Notes: generated from the sequence alone by a model not told the origin. Counted from the stretch's first letter, positions 7,061 through 16,926 are shown. The stretch is DNA of 28,869 nucleotides from Bacteroidota bacterium (GCA_009778375.1 WRJW01000221.1:1-28869), one strand, 5' to 3'. Made by a program: numbers and translations.

Positions 7061-9118
7061 ATGAAAAAATTATTCTACTTTATGACAATGGCAGCAGTAA
7101 TAACTTGCTCGCCGCGGCAGGAGCGCGAAAAAATCATCGGAAAAAACCATCCGGTGATCGAAGACGGAATCCTGACCCCCGAAATTATGCATCAATTCGG
7201 GAATCTTTCCGACCCTCAGGTATCGCCTGACGGAAGCAAAATCCTTTACGGGGTGAGCTACACCGATTTGGCCGAAAACAAACGGAACCGCGCACTCTTT
7301 GTAATTAATGTGGACGGAACCGACAATCGGCAACTAACCAACACTCCAAAAAGTGAATCCAACGCACGCTGGTACAACAATGGGGCACAAATCGCCTATT
7401 TGCAGGGAGGTCAGCTCTGGTTGATGAATGCAGACGGAAGCAATCCTCAAAAAATCAGTGATATGTCGACTGAAATGGCAGAATTTGCTTTTTCGCCGGA
7501 CCAAACCAAACTACTGTTTATCAGTCAAGTACCTGCTATCAAAAAACCTGTTGATCTTTATCCCGATCTGCCTAAAGCATCGGGCCGGATGATCAATGAC
7601 CTGATGTATCGCCATTGGGATCAGTGGGTAGAAGAGATTCCCCATCCCTTTACGGCCGATTTTGACGGAAAGCGAATCACCCATGTCGTGGATATTTTGG
7701 AAGGAGAACCTTATGAATGTCCCACCTTGCCTTCCAGTGGCATCGAACAGCTATCGTGGAGTCCGGACGGCACCCAAATCGCTTATGCCTGCCGTAAACT
7801 CACCGGAGCAGCCTACGCCCGCTCTACCAATACCGATATTTACCTCTACACTTTGGCCACCCGCGAACACAAAAACCTGACTCAAGGCATGATGGGCTAC
7901 GATACCGATCCGGTGTTCTCCCCGGACGGCCGCCATATTGCCTGGAGCAGTATGGAGCGGGAGGGGTATGAAGCCGACAAAGAACGCCTTTTTGTGATTG
8001 ACTTGAACACGGGAGAAAAAACCGAATTGAGCCAAAACTTTGCCTACAATATAGGCAATATAAGTTGGCATCCCGACAGTAAAAGCATCTATTTTACCTC
8101 CTGCGTTAACGCGCTGACCCATGTATACCAAATGGCTTTCCCGGGTGCGGCCATACGCCAACTTACTACCGGCTGGAACGACTTTAGCGGAGTACAACAG
8201 GCCGGAGATGTTCTGATCGGTATGTACCGCTCCATGTTTTTTCCCAACGAATTGGTATCCATTAATCCACAATCCGGTACCATTCAACAGCTTACCTTTG
8301 AGAACAAGCATATCTTAGATCAATTGGCCGAGGGTAAATGCGAGGAGCGCTGGATTACGACCACCGACAATAAACAGATGCACACCTGGGTCTTGTATCC
8401 TCCCGGATTTGATCCTGCCCAAACATATCCGGCCATTTTGATTTGTTTGGGAGGACCTCAGGGAACCCTCAGCCAAAGCTGGTCGTCCCGTTGGAATTAC
8501 CGCCTTATGGCTGCTCAGGGATATATTGTAATCCTCCCTAACCGGCGTGGCACCACAGCGTTTGGTCAAGAGTGGTGCGAACAGATAAGTGGAGACTATT
8601 GCGGCCAAAACATTCAGGATTACCTGAGCGCCGTAGACAACCTAAAAAAAGAGCCTTTTGTAGACGCCAACCGGATTGCCGCTGCAGGCGCCAGTTACGG
8701 CGGATACAGCGTCTACTACTTGGCGGGGGTACATAACAAGCGGTTCAAAGCCTTTATTGCCCATGCCGGTATTTTTAATCAGGAACACATGTATATGACC
8801 ACCGAAGAGATCTGGTTTCCCAACTGGGACAACGGCGGTGCTCCCTGGGATAAAAACCCCATTGCACAACGTCATTACGCCAACTCCCCCCATACTTTGG
8901 TAGACAAATGGGATACTCCCATTTTGATCACCCACGGAGAACGCGACTATCGGGTACCCGTAGATCAGGGCATGGCGGCCTTTAATGCAGCAAAACTGCT
9001 GGGCGTAGAAGCAGAAATGGTACTCTTTCCGGACGAAAATCACTGGATATTAAAGCCCCAAAACTCCATCCTCTGGAACCGGACCTTCTTTAACTTCTTA
9101 GCAAAACATCTAAAATGA
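7061..9118 (+). CDS. S9-family prolyl oligopeptidase, dipeptidyl-peptidase 5-like
   Basis: A 685-residue exported serine peptidase. An N-terminal signal (MKKLFYFMTMAAVITC) ends at a cysteine, so it may be a lipoprotein, although VITC is a weak lipobox. Residues about 45-420 form a WD40/PD40-type beta-propeller with repeats such as DPQVSPDGSKILY, QLSWSPDGTQIAY and DPVFSPDGRHIAW. The C-terminal alpha/beta-hydrolase has the triad Ser545 (GASYGG), Asp629 (GERDY) and His661 (ENHW). Length and layout match bacterial DPP5-like enzymes, which remove dipeptides from oligopeptides in the periplasm. The frame is open upstream to 7019, but MKK at 7061 gives a proper signal. The regulator gene begins within about ten bases of its stop codon. 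Confidence 0.9.
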   Translation: MKKLFYFMTMAAVITCSPRQEREKIIGKNHPVIEDGILTPEIMHQFGNLSDPQVSPDGSKILYGVSYTDLAENKRNRALFVINVDGTDNRQLTNTPKSESNARWYNNGAQIAYLQGGQLWLMNADGSNPQKISDMSTEMAEFAFSPDQTKLLFISQVPAIKKPVDLYPDLPKASGRMINDLMYRHWDQWVEEIPHPFTADFDGKRITHVVDILEGEPYECPTLPSSGIEQLSWSPDGTQIAYACRKLTGAAYARSTNTDIYLYTLATREHKNLTQGMMGYDTDPVFSPDGRHIAWSSMEREGYEADKERLFVIDLNTGEKTELSQNFAYNIGNISWHPDSKSIYFTSCVNALTHVYQMAFPGAAIRQLTTGWNDFSGVQQAGDVLIGMYRSMFFPNELVSINPQSGTIQQLTFENKHILDQLAEGKCEERWITTTDNKQMHTWVLYPPGFDPAQTYPAILICLGGPQGTLSQSWSSRWNYRLMAAQGYIVILPNRRGTTAFGQEWCEQISGDYCGQNIQDYLSAVDNLKKEPFVDANRIAAAGASYGGYSVYYLAGVHNKRFKAFIAHAGIFNQEHMYMTTEEIWFPNWDNGGAPWDKNPIAQRHYANSPHTLVDKWDTPILITHGERDYRVPVDQGMAAFNAAKLLGVEAEMVLFPDENHWILKPQNSILWNRTFFNFLAKHLK

Positions 9119-9128
9119 GGTGTCCCGG

Positions 9129-11924
9129 ATGAGACTTCCAATCCTCTATTTGTTATTGGGGCTCATCTCTTTGCCTGCTTTGGGCAATTGGACCCCTCAG
9201 ATTGTCACCTATGCACGAAGCGAATACAAGGCCGGCAGTCAGAACTGGCAAATAGCCCAACGGGGCGACCATTGGATGTACTTTGCCAATAAAGCTGGAA
9301 TTCTCGAATTTAACGGCACTGCGTGGAACCTCTATCCTTTTGACAACAGTTCCGATGGCCGCAGTTTGTTGTGTGCAGCCGATAACCGGCGCATCTATGT
9401 GGGCGGCATCAACGAATTTGGTTACCTGCAGCCCGACGAAACCGGCGCGCTGCAATACGTCAATCTTTCTGTACAGATTCCCCGAGGTGCCATGACAGTG
9501 GGCAACGTGTGGAAAATTTATGAAATAGACGATGCCGTTTACTTTTGCGGCGACAATTTGTTAGTCCGATGGCGAGGCAACCGCTTTCAAAACATTCCCT
9601 GTCCCGACAAGGTTGATTGCTCCGGACTCCTTAACAATACTCTGTACATTGGCACAACATCCGGGCTTTATGTTTTGGCGGGAGATACTTTTTATCCCCT
9701 CCCTGCCTCCGGGTTATTGACGCATAAAAAACTGAGGGCCATTATTCCGTTCTACAACGATATGCTGGTCGCCGCTTCGGATGCGCTTTACTTGGTAGAT
9801 AAAAATGGCTGTCGCCCCTTTATTACCCAAGTCGATGCCTTTATTCGCGAAAACGGCCTTTTCTCCATGGCTGTTTATGAAAATATCCTTGCCGTGGGCA
9901 CCGTTCGCAAAGGGGTAGTACTCATTGACCATAAGGGGATGGCCATGGATTATTTTAACGAATCCCACGGCTTACACGACAATACCGTACTCTCTCTATT
10001 CTTTGACTCCGATCACAATTTGTGGTTGGGGCAGGACAATGGGATTGGCTTTGTTGCCTTGCACAATCCTTTAAAAAATCTCTACACCCATCCCAATTTT
10101 TATGGATCCGGATATGCTGCGGCATTGTACAATAATTTGTTATATTTAGGCACCAATCGGGGCCTTTATACCATTCCATGGTCAGAGGGGTTGTCGGAAA
10201 ACGCTCCCCGTCCTCATGCGGTTCCTCAGCTCCAGGGGCAGGTATGGTCGCTCAGCGTAATCGACAACAAGTTGATGTGCTGTATGGATACGGGCTTGTA
10301 TATGATCGATGCAAACAACCGTATAGAAACATTGGATTTGCCCGTTGGCGTTTGGTCGTTTCGCCCAATGCTTGATAATCCTTCGGCAGCGTGGATCAGT
10401 ACCTACAATGGTTTTTTTACCACCCGAAAGAAAAAAGACGGATGGGAAAAACCTACTCCGGTAGAAGGCCCTGCTGTATATACCATTATTAACTATCAGG
10501 AAATAGCGCCCGGCGTATTGTTCCTCAGGGATAATTATAACGAATTTATAAAAGCTACCCTAAATGATTCCCGAACACAAATCACAGATACCGTTGTGCT
10601 TGGAGTCTCTAAAATCCCTGCAAACTCTTTTGTGTATAAATGGTACAACAGAGTTATCTGTTGTACCCGCTCCGGATTTTTTCAGGTAGATGAAACAGGC
10701 AACCTCCATCCCGACCAAGAGATGAATCAATGGACTCAGGTCGGAAACGACCCTGTTTCTTATAAAAGCCTTTCTGCCAAAGGTAACCTTGTTTGTGTGC
10801 TGAGCGACCATGTAATAGGCGCCTACAATGAGCAGACGGGATTCCGCGCTCTGCATCATCACGCCCTGCCTTTGATCGCCAATTTTGAAGAATTGGTGGT
10901 ACTCAATGATTCTCTATCCATTATTCCCAACGAAAATGGATTTGCCCTTTGGAATATTTTATCGGCCACAACTCCCTCCTCAAAACTACAAATCATTAAA
11001 ATAGAATCTATTAAGAATAATGCCACTTTGTATGTACATGCGGTAACTCAAGACGCCTTGTTAAGCATCCCTTACAAGGATCGCTCTCTTCGTTTTCACT
11101 TTCACCTGCTTGATTATGCCAATACCTCCCCCCGCAGCTACAGTTGTCGGCTTGACGAGGGTGATTGGGTACAAAATGTTTCGGGTGTAAAAGATTATGA
11201 GAACATAAGTATTGGTAAACACCGGTTTATGCTAAAAACGGATTTCGACGTTTTCGAAGATTTTAGTTTTACCATTTTACCTCCCTGGTATAAAAAAACC
11301 TGGGCTTACGGCATATATAGCTTGTTGACTGTCTTTTTCTGTTTGGGAGTATGGTACTGGGACGACAGACGCATAAAACTAAAAAACAGACAATTAGAAT
11401 TAAAGCAGAAAAAACAGATACGCATTAAAGAACAGGAAATCACTCAATTAAAAAATGAGCGCTTAGAATTGGAAGTAAAGCACAAGAATCAGGAATTAGC
11501 CAATACGGCTATTAACTTAGCTCGTAAAAATGAGGTTCTTACTGAAATTCGGGGCGATTTGTCCAAAGTTTCCGAAGGGATGAAAATCGAAGATCCCGAC
11601 TTGCCGACACTTAGGCGTAAAATCCTGATATTAAACAATAAAATTTCAGAAAACATTTTTCAGGACGACAGCCTCAAAAAATTTGAAGAACATTTTGATT
11701 TAGTACACAATAAATTCATGGAGCACCTTACCGCAAAGTATCCCGAACTCAGCGCCAACGAGCGAAAAATGTGTGCATTCATCAAAATGAACCTCTCTTC
11801 CAAAGAGATCGCCCCCCTGCTTAACATCTCTATTCGGGGCGTAGAAACTTTGCGCTACCGGTTGCGTAAAAAAATCGGCCTCAAACAGGAAGAAAACCTA
11901 ATCATTTTTTTAAACAAGTTTTAG
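9129..11924 (+). CDS. SusR-like membrane-spanning PUL regulator
   Basis: This 931-residue protein fits the one-component SusR-like regulators of Bacteroidota, which sense an oligosaccharide in the periplasm and act on DNA directly. It has a signal-like N-terminus (MRLPILYLLLGL), a large periplasmic beta-propeller with a Reg_prop motif (VLSLFFDSDHNLWLGQDNG, near residues 287-305) and a Y_Y_Y-like domain (about 648-722). One TM helix follows at about 724-746, then a charged coiled coil (about 748-800) and a C-terminal LuxR-type HTH (about 866-930, core SSKEIAPLLNISIRGVETLR). No histidine kinase or receiver is present. The ATG at 9129 is ten bases after the peptidase stop; GTG at 9120 is an alternative. 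It sits just upstream of susC and of a repeated palindromic operator candidate. Confidence 0.88.
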   Translation: MRLPILYLLLGLISLPALGNWTPQIVTYARSEYKAGSQNWQIAQRGDHWMYFANKAGILEFNGTAWNLYPFDNSSDGRSLLCAADNRRIYVGGINEFGYLQPDETGALQYVNLSVQIPRGAMTVGNVWKIYEIDDAVYFCGDNLLVRWRGNRFQNIPCPDKVDCSGLLNNTLYIGTTSGLYVLAGDTFYPLPASGLLTHKKLRAIIPFYNDMLVAASDALYLVDKNGCRPFITQVDAFIRENGLFSMAVYENILAVGTVRKGVVLIDHKGMAMDYFNESHGLHDNTVLSLFFDSDHNLWLGQDNGIGFVALHNPLKNLYTHPNFYGSGYAAALYNNLLYLGTNRGLYTIPWSEGLSENAPRPHAVPQLQGQVWSLSVIDNKLMCCMDTGLYMIDANNRIETLDLPVGVWSFRPMLDNPSAAWISTYNGFFTTRKKKDGWEKPTPVEGPAVYTIINYQEIAPGVLFLRDNYNEFIKATLNDSRTQITDTVVLGVSKIPANSFVYKWYNRVICCTRSGFFQVDETGNLHPDQEMNQWTQVGNDPVSYKSLSAKGNLVCVLSDHVIGAYNEQTGFRALHHHALPLIANFEELVVLNDSLSIIPNENGFALWNILSATTPSSKLQIIKIESIKNNATLYVHAVTQDALLSIPYKDRSLRFHFHLLDYANTSPRSYSCRLDEGDWVQNVSGVKDYENISIGKHRFMLKTDFDVFEDFSFTILPPWYKKTWAYGIYSLLTVFFCLGVWYWDDRRIKLKNRQLELKQKKQIRIKEQEITQLKNERLELEVKHKNQELANTAINLARKNEVLTEIRGDLSKVSEGMKIEDPDLPTLRRKILILNNKISENIFQDDSLKKFEEHFDLVHNKFMEHLTAKYPELSANERKMCAFIKMNLSSKEIAPLLNISIRGVETLRYRLRKKIGLKQEENLIIFLNKF

Positions 11925-11930
11925 AAGTAG

Positions 11931-11965
11931 TTTTGACGTAGTCAAAACGCGCATTTGACGTAGTC
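11931..11965. promoter_or_regulatory. Candidate operator: TTTGACGTAGTC direct repeat
   Basis: The 12-mer TTTGACGTAGTC occurs at 11932-11943 and again at 11954-11965, 22 bp apart, or about two helical turns. The first copy lies in a perfect palindrome TTTTGAC-GTA-GTCAAAA (11931-11947); the second keeps the GAC-GTA-GTC core. A shorter GTAGT also occurs 11 bp before the first copy, at 11927. The pair lies 40 to 74 bases upstream of the susC -7 box, the usual place for an activator. The likely ligand protein is the SusR-like regulator encoded immediately upstream; this is inference. Confidence 0.7.
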
Positions 11966-12004
11966 GTGCAGGGGTAAAAAGGAAAAAAGTTGCCACATAA
12001 AGTT

Positions 12005-12012
12005 TATATTTG
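12005..12012 (+). promoter_or_regulatory. Promoter -7 box for the PUL operon (susC)
   Basis: TATATTTG matches TAnnTTTG, 24 bases before the susC ATG. There is no TTG at the standard 19-base distance (the nearest, at 11990, is 12 bases away), consistent with a promoter that needs an activator. The leader would be only about 15-20 bases. Confidence 0.75.
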
Positions 12013-12035
12013 TACCAAAATATTACCCTAATGCA

Positions 12036-15000
12036 ATGAAAAAAAATCATTTAATTCTCTTGCTGTTACTGGCTTTTCCTATGGCCGTAATGGCGCAGAC
12101 CAACCCTGTAAAAGGGAAGGTTGTCTCGGCGGTGGATAAAGAACCCCTGGCGGGCGTAACCATCTTTGTCAAAGGTACGAGAACAATTGCGACCACCTCA
12201 ATGGACGGGACTTTTACCCTAAATGCCGCTCCTTCCGACGTATTAGTAGTTTCGTACATCGGATTTATACCCCAAGAGGTGACCGTAGGCACTATACGCG
12301 ATTTTGAGATCTTCATGAACGAGGACTCCAAATTTCTCGACGAAGTAGTCGTTATTGGCTATGGCGTACAAAAGAAAAGTCTGGTAACGGGCGCTATCAG
12401 CAAGGTAACGGCCAACGACCTCGAAAAGTCGCTGCCGACCCGTTTCGAAGATGTATTGAACGGCAAGGTTTCCGGCATCCAGATCTTGCAACAGAGCGGA
12501 CAGCCCGGTTCGGGATCCGACGTCTACATTCGTGGAATCGGTACCGTGAACAATTCCGGTCCCCTCTATGTGGTGGACGGAATGCAGATCGAAGGAAACA
12601 TCAGTTTTCTCAATCCCAAAGACATTGAGTCGGTCGAAGTCCTTAAGGACGCCGCCTCGGCCGCCATCTACGGAACACGCGGCGCCAATGGCGTCATCCT
12701 TATCACCACCAAGTCCGGCGTAAAGGGACAAAGAATGGTCAATTATGACTTTAACTATGGTTGGCAAAATCCCTGGAAAAAAAGAGAAGTGCTCAATGCC
12801 CAGGAGTACATGACGATCATGAACGAAATGGCCATCAACGACGGAGGGTCTTTCAAATTTTCGGCGGACGAAATCCGCAACGCCAAAACCACCGACTGGC
12901 AGGATGAAATCTTTAATTATAATGCTCCGGTCATCAACCACAGCATCAGCATGTCGGGAGGGGGCGAGAACAACACCTATGCCATTTCCTTTGGTTATCT
13001 AAAGCAGGATGGTATCATAGGAGGGAATTTTGGCAAATCTAATCTGGAGCGCTACAATTTCCGCACCAACGCCTCCCAGGTCGTTTACGAGACCAAAACA
13101 CGCTCTTTCCTCAACAAACTGAATGTGGGCGTAAATGTGTCGTATACGCATCAGGAAGACACAAATGTAGATTCCAACAGTCAATTTAACTCCATATTGA
13201 CCAGCGCCCTTATGTTTGGTCCCCACTACTCGGTATACGAAGATGCCGCTGTACTGGCAGATCCCAATTCGTGGTACAACCAATACATCGACGCCGGCAA
13301 TCCCGATTCGGGAAAATGGATCGATATTGTGATTAAAGATGAAAACGGCAAGGTCTATCGCGTCCCCCTTCAAGACAAGTACAACGAAATCGGCAACCCC
13401 GTAGCCATGCTTGCCAATAAACGTCAATACCAGATTAATAAACAAGATGTTTTTGTAGGCGGAGTATGGGGAGAATTGGATATTTGGAAGGGAATAAAGC
13501 TCCACTCAAGCTATACCGTGGATATGTCTTTTTGGGGCAATAACGGCTATAATTTGCCCTATTACGTGGCCGCTGCCGGAAAATTTATCGAAAATTTGGA
13601 CAAGGCCAATATTTATGGGCAAAAAAACCAGCGTTTCAGTTGGCAGATCGAAAATTACCTTACCTGGACCGAACAGTTTAACCAACACCATGTTACCGTA
13701 ACTGCCGGTCAATCCGCTTTAAAAACGACCCAAAGTCAGGTGGGAGGTTCTCGCGGAAGACCCATTTTTGACACGCACGATTTATTGATGAATATCAACA
13801 ATACCGAAGCGGTTCCCAGCCTCTACAACATATACGGATATTACAGCGGAAGCGATGTAAACTTTTATGCCTTAGCTTCTTATTTTGGACGTATAAACTA
13901 TAACTTTGGAGAGCGTTACATCTTTTCCGCATCGATCCGTCGCGATGGTTCTTCGCGTTTTGGTCCCGATAAAAAATGGGGTCTTTTTCCCGCCATCTCC
14001 GTGGCCTGGAATATCTTGAACGAACCTTACATCTACAACAAACCGGTGTGGATGGATGCGGCAAAAGTGCGGGCAAGCTGGGGACGTAACGGAAACGACC
14101 GCATTGGAGAATTAAGGTATGTGACCACCGATGCACGGGGCAGCGCCTATGACTACTACTTTGGAGGAGCCTACAATCCGGCCACCCTCACGTGGAACGG
14201 ACAACTTGTTGCGGGTGTACAACCCGGAGCCCTCGAAAATAGAGTCCTCGCCTGGGAACAATCGGAACAAACCAATATCGGCATCGACTTAACCTTCTTG
14301 CGCGGCGCTTTTAACTTCTCGTTTGACTGGTACAAAAAATCGACCATCGGAATGTTGCAAACCGCCATTATACCCCCTTCGACCGGACAAAGCGCCCCCA
14401 TCGCCAACGTAGGCGATATGTCAAACAGAGGGGTCGAAATTAATGCAGGATACAAAGGAAATGTCGGAAGTTTCCATTTTTACGTAGATGCAAACGCTAC
14501 TTACGTAAAAACGGTTTTAGATAAGTATGCCAACCAGGACGGCATCCAACGCAATCTTCAAAGCGCCGGTAATGCCGGCATCGGAGAGTTTATGCGGGGA
14601 CAAACGGGCGAGGTTTATCCATTCTTTTACGGACTTAAGACCAACGGACTTTTCCAAAATTGGGACGAAATCAACAGATATACCTGGACCAATCCCGAAA
14701 CCGGAGTTACCCAATTGATCCAGCCCAATGCCCACCCGGGTGATGTTCGTTTTATTGACATGAACGGAGACGGATCGATTACCGAAGCCGATAAAATTAA
14801 AACCGGAAAACCCATGCCCGACTGGATCATGGGTATTAACATAGGAGGCGATTGGAAAGGCTTTGACTTTAGCCTCTTCTTTAAGAGTTCGCTTGGTTTC
14901 CAAATCTTTGATTTTTCGCAACGTCAAGACGTTTCGGCCTTTAACCGTCCGGCTTGGGTATTGGATCGGTGGCACGGCGAAGGAACGTCCAACACCGTTC

Positions 15001-15287
15001 CCCGCGTGACAGCCAGCGACCCCAACGGAAACTTTATGTCCTCTGACCTGAATCTGAAAAACGGCGATTACCTCCGGCTAAAAACGGCGCAATTGGGATA
15101 TACCCTCCCTGCGCGCATTACCCATATAATCGGCCTTCAAAAGGTGCGTATGTATGTGGCAGGCTATAATCTTTTGACCTTTACAAAATACGATGGCTTT
15201 GACATAGAACTGGATCACAGCAGTGTGGATTACGGGGTCTATCCCCAATCCCGCACCGTTGCGGTAGGCGTAAATGTAACTTTCTAA
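12036..15287 (+). CDS. SusC-family TonB-dependent outer-membrane glycan transporter
   Basis: A 1083-residue SusC/RagA protein that imports oligosaccharides across the outer membrane using TonB energy. It has a signal peptide (residues 1-20, ending AVMAQ) and a carboxypeptidase-D regulatory-like domain (about 22-95, GKVVSAVDKEPLAGVTIFVKG). A TonB-box region DEVVVIGYG (102-110) follows, then a plug ending in YGTRGANGVILITTKSG (212-228) and a C-terminal beta-barrel finishing with a terminal Phe (GVNVTF). It is the first gene of the locus, preceded by the candidate operator and -7 box, and is followed after ten bases by susD. Neighbouring GH16, GH128 and GH3 enzymes suggest the cargo is a beta-1,3-glucan oligosaccharide. 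Its start ATG overlaps a two-codon frame ATG-CAA-TGA at 12031. Confidence 0.96.
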   Translation: MKKNHLILLLLLAFPMAVMAQTNPVKGKVVSAVDKEPLAGVTIFVKGTRTIATTSMDGTFTLNAAPSDVLVVSYIGFIPQEVTVGTIRDFEIFMNEDSKFLDEVVVIGYGVQKKSLVTGAISKVTANDLEKSLPTRFEDVLNGKVSGIQILQQSGQPGSGSDVYIRGIGTVNNSGPLYVVDGMQIEGNISFLNPKDIESVEVLKDAASAAIYGTRGANGVILITTKSGVKGQRMVNYDFNYGWQNPWKKREVLNAQEYMTIMNEMAINDGGSFKFSADEIRNAKTTDWQDEIFNYNAPVINHSISMSGGGENNTYAISFGYLKQDGIIGGNFGKSNLERYNFRTNASQVVYETKTRSFLNKLNVGVNVSYTHQEDTNVDSNSQFNSILTSALMFGPHYSVYEDAAVLADPNSWYNQYIDAGNPDSGKWIDIVIKDENGKVYRVPLQDKYNEIGNPVAMLANKRQYQINKQDVFVGGVWGELDIWKGIKLHSSYTVDMSFWGNNGYNLPYYVAAAGKFIENLDKANIYGQKNQRFSWQIENYLTWTEQFNQHHVTVTAGQSALKTTQSQVGGSRGRPIFDTHDLLMNINNTEAVPSLYNIYGYYSGSDVNFYALASYFGRINYNFGERYIFSASIRRDGSSRFGPDKKWGLFPAISVAWNILNEPYIYNKPVWMDAAKVRASWGRNGNDRIGELRYVTTDARGSAYDYYFGGAYNPATLTWNGQLVAGVQPGALENRVLAWEQSEQTNIGIDLTFLRGAFNFSFDWYKKSTIGMLQTAIIPPSTGQSAPIANVGDMSNRGVEINAGYKGNVGSFHFYVDANATYVKTVLDKYANQDGIQRNLQSAGNAGIGEFMRGQTGEVYPFFYGLKTNGLFQNWDEINRYTWTNPETGVTQLIQPNAHPGDVRFIDMNGDGSITEADKIKTGKPMPDWIMGINIGGDWKGFDFSLFFKSSLGFQIFDFSQRQDVSAFNRPAWVLDRWHGEGTSNTVPRVTASDPNGNFMSSDLNLKNGDYLRLKTAQLGYTLPARITHIIGLQKVRMYVAGYNLLTFTKYDGFDIELDHSSVDYGVYPQSRTVAVGVNVTF

Positions 15288-15297
15288 TTTTAAATTT

Positions 15298-16926
15298 ATG
15301 AATCAAATGAAAACGATAAGATTATTCATTCCGGTTATCATTGCGGCAGGACTCTTTTCTTCCTGTGGTGAAGATTTTTTAACGGCAAATTCCACAAATT
15401 CAAAGCCTTACGGAACAGATCCCATCACTGAACAAAGTATAAACGCCAATCTTTCAGCCTGTTATCATATGCTTGTGCGCGACAATTACGGAGGAGGATT
15501 GGTCAGCGTTTTGGTAACTTCAGACGTTCGCTCCGACGACGTATTTAAAGGAGGCGCCAGCGCCACAGACGGAAACGAATTTGCCCGGGTGGCCACCTTT
15601 AACGCCGAACCCTCCCTTGTCATCCCCGGATTTTGGGAGATGCATTACAGAGCCGTGGCGCGGTGCAACGAAACCATTGCCAATGCCGATCAATTTATTG
15701 CCGCAGGAGCGGGCGACGTTGCGCTGGTGCAAAAATATAGAGAAGAAGCCATCTTTCTGCGTGCCTATTTTATGCACTGGTTGTGGAAAAACTGGGGCAA
15801 CGTGCCTTATCCAAGAGGCGTACTAAAAGCCGAAACCGATTTTATGGCCGAACAATACACCGCCGACGAAGTATATCAGTTTCTCATGGAAGACATTGCT
15901 GAATGTGAAGCCATCGGCAAGCTAACGATTAAAACGCCCGCTCAGGATATGGGACGGGTAAATCTTGCCGCCGTCTACATGTTAAAGGCAACGGTGGTCA
16001 TGTACCAAAAAGATCAATCCAAATACAGTGAGGTGGCCTCCAATTTGGCATCCGTCATCAGCAGCAACGAGTATGAGCTGTACCCGGATTTTGACAGATT
16101 GTGGTTGCTCGAAGGCGAATTTTGTCGGGAGAGCATCCTCGAATCAAACCAGGCCTCTTTTCCCGTCTCCGATTGGGGCGTTTCTCCAAGTAATCCTTTT
16201 GGGTTTGGCACCAACCTCCCCTGTCAACTCGCTCCACGTAATTTAAAAGACCCCAACGGCATCTTTGGCGGAACAGGATGGAGTTTTGCAGTCGTACGCC
16301 CCTACCTCTACAAAATCATCGGCGATCCGGTTGATACCGACGGCAAGTTGCCGATTTTTGAAGCCGAAGACGTACGGCGCGCCGCCTCTATCAACTATTG
16401 GATACCGGTAGACCATTACTCCCCGGCCTTTCAAGATACCAGGGGTTATTTTCAACGAAAATATGCCGCCCGTATTGGTTACAGCGTAGCGGGTTCTCAA
16501 GAGGTGAACTATTGTAACAATCTGCGTATCTACCGCTATGCCGAAACCCTCCTCGACTATGCCGAACTGACGGGCGTTTTGGGCGCAAGCGAATCAGGCG
16601 GCGTAACGGCACAAGGTTGTTTAGACAAAGTACGCGCACGTGCAGGCGTAAGCTCCATTGCCGTGACGGCAGATAACATCGAACTCGAACGCCACCGCGA
16701 ATTTATAGGCGAGGGACGGCGTTACTGGGATTTGGTTCGTTGGGGAAAAGCAGCCCAGGCGCTGACCGAAAATTTTGAACAACCCTCGGTAAACGACAAG
16801 GGAGCATTGGTATATTTTACCTTTACCCGCACCTGGACAGAGAAGAGCAAATACCTGCCTATTCCCGTAGAAGAGGTAAATGCCCGCATGGGCACCCCTT
16901 ATGAGATTATTCAAAATCCCTATTAA
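15298..16926 (+). CDS. SusD/RagB-family glycan-binding lipoprotein
   Basis: A 542-residue surface lipoprotein that forms the lid of the SusC transporter and captures glycan. The signal ends in the lipobox LFSSC, with acidic residues after the cysteine (CGEDF). The body is typical of SusD/RagB: an early TPR-rich region (NANLSACYHMLVRDNYGGG, YREEAIFLRAYFMHWLWKNWGNVPY) and a late RYAETLLDYAELT segment. The hallmark C-terminal pattern RHREFIGEGRRYWDLVRWG is followed by KYLPIPVEEV. The ATG at 15298 is used; an ATG at 15307 (MKTIRLF) is an equally plausible start. It lies ten bases after susC and 18 bases before the next lipoprotein gene, in one operon. Confidence 0.95.
   Translation: MNQMKTIRLFIPVIIAAGLFSSCGEDFLTANSTNSKPYGTDPITEQSINANLSACYHMLVRDNYGGGLVSVLVTSDVRSDDVFKGGASATDGNEFARVATFNAEPSLVIPGFWEMHYRAVARCNETIANADQFIAAGAGDVALVQKYREEAIFLRAYFMHWLWKNWGNVPYPRGVLKAETDFMAEQYTADEVYQFLMEDIAECEAIGKLTIKTPAQDMGRVNLAAVYMLKATVVMYQKDQSKYSEVASNLASVISSNEYELYPDFDRLWLLEGEFCRESILESNQASFPVSDWGVSPSNPFGFGTNLPCQLAPRNLKDPNGIFGGTGWSFAVVRPYLYKIIGDPVDTDGKLPIFEAEDVRRAASINYWIPVDHYSPAFQDTRGYFQRKYAARIGYSVAGSQEVNYCNNLRIYRYAETLLDYAELTGVLGASESGGVTAQGCLDKVRARAGVSSIAVTADNIELERHREFIGEGRRYWDLVRWGKAAQALTENFEQPSVNDKGALVYFTFTRTWTEKSKYLPIPVEEVNARMGTPYEIIQNPY

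Noticed and set aside
12243..12941. 232-codon minus-strand open frame inside susC
   Set aside because: It lies antisense to the conserved plug domain of SusC, has no -7 box and no recognisable domain.
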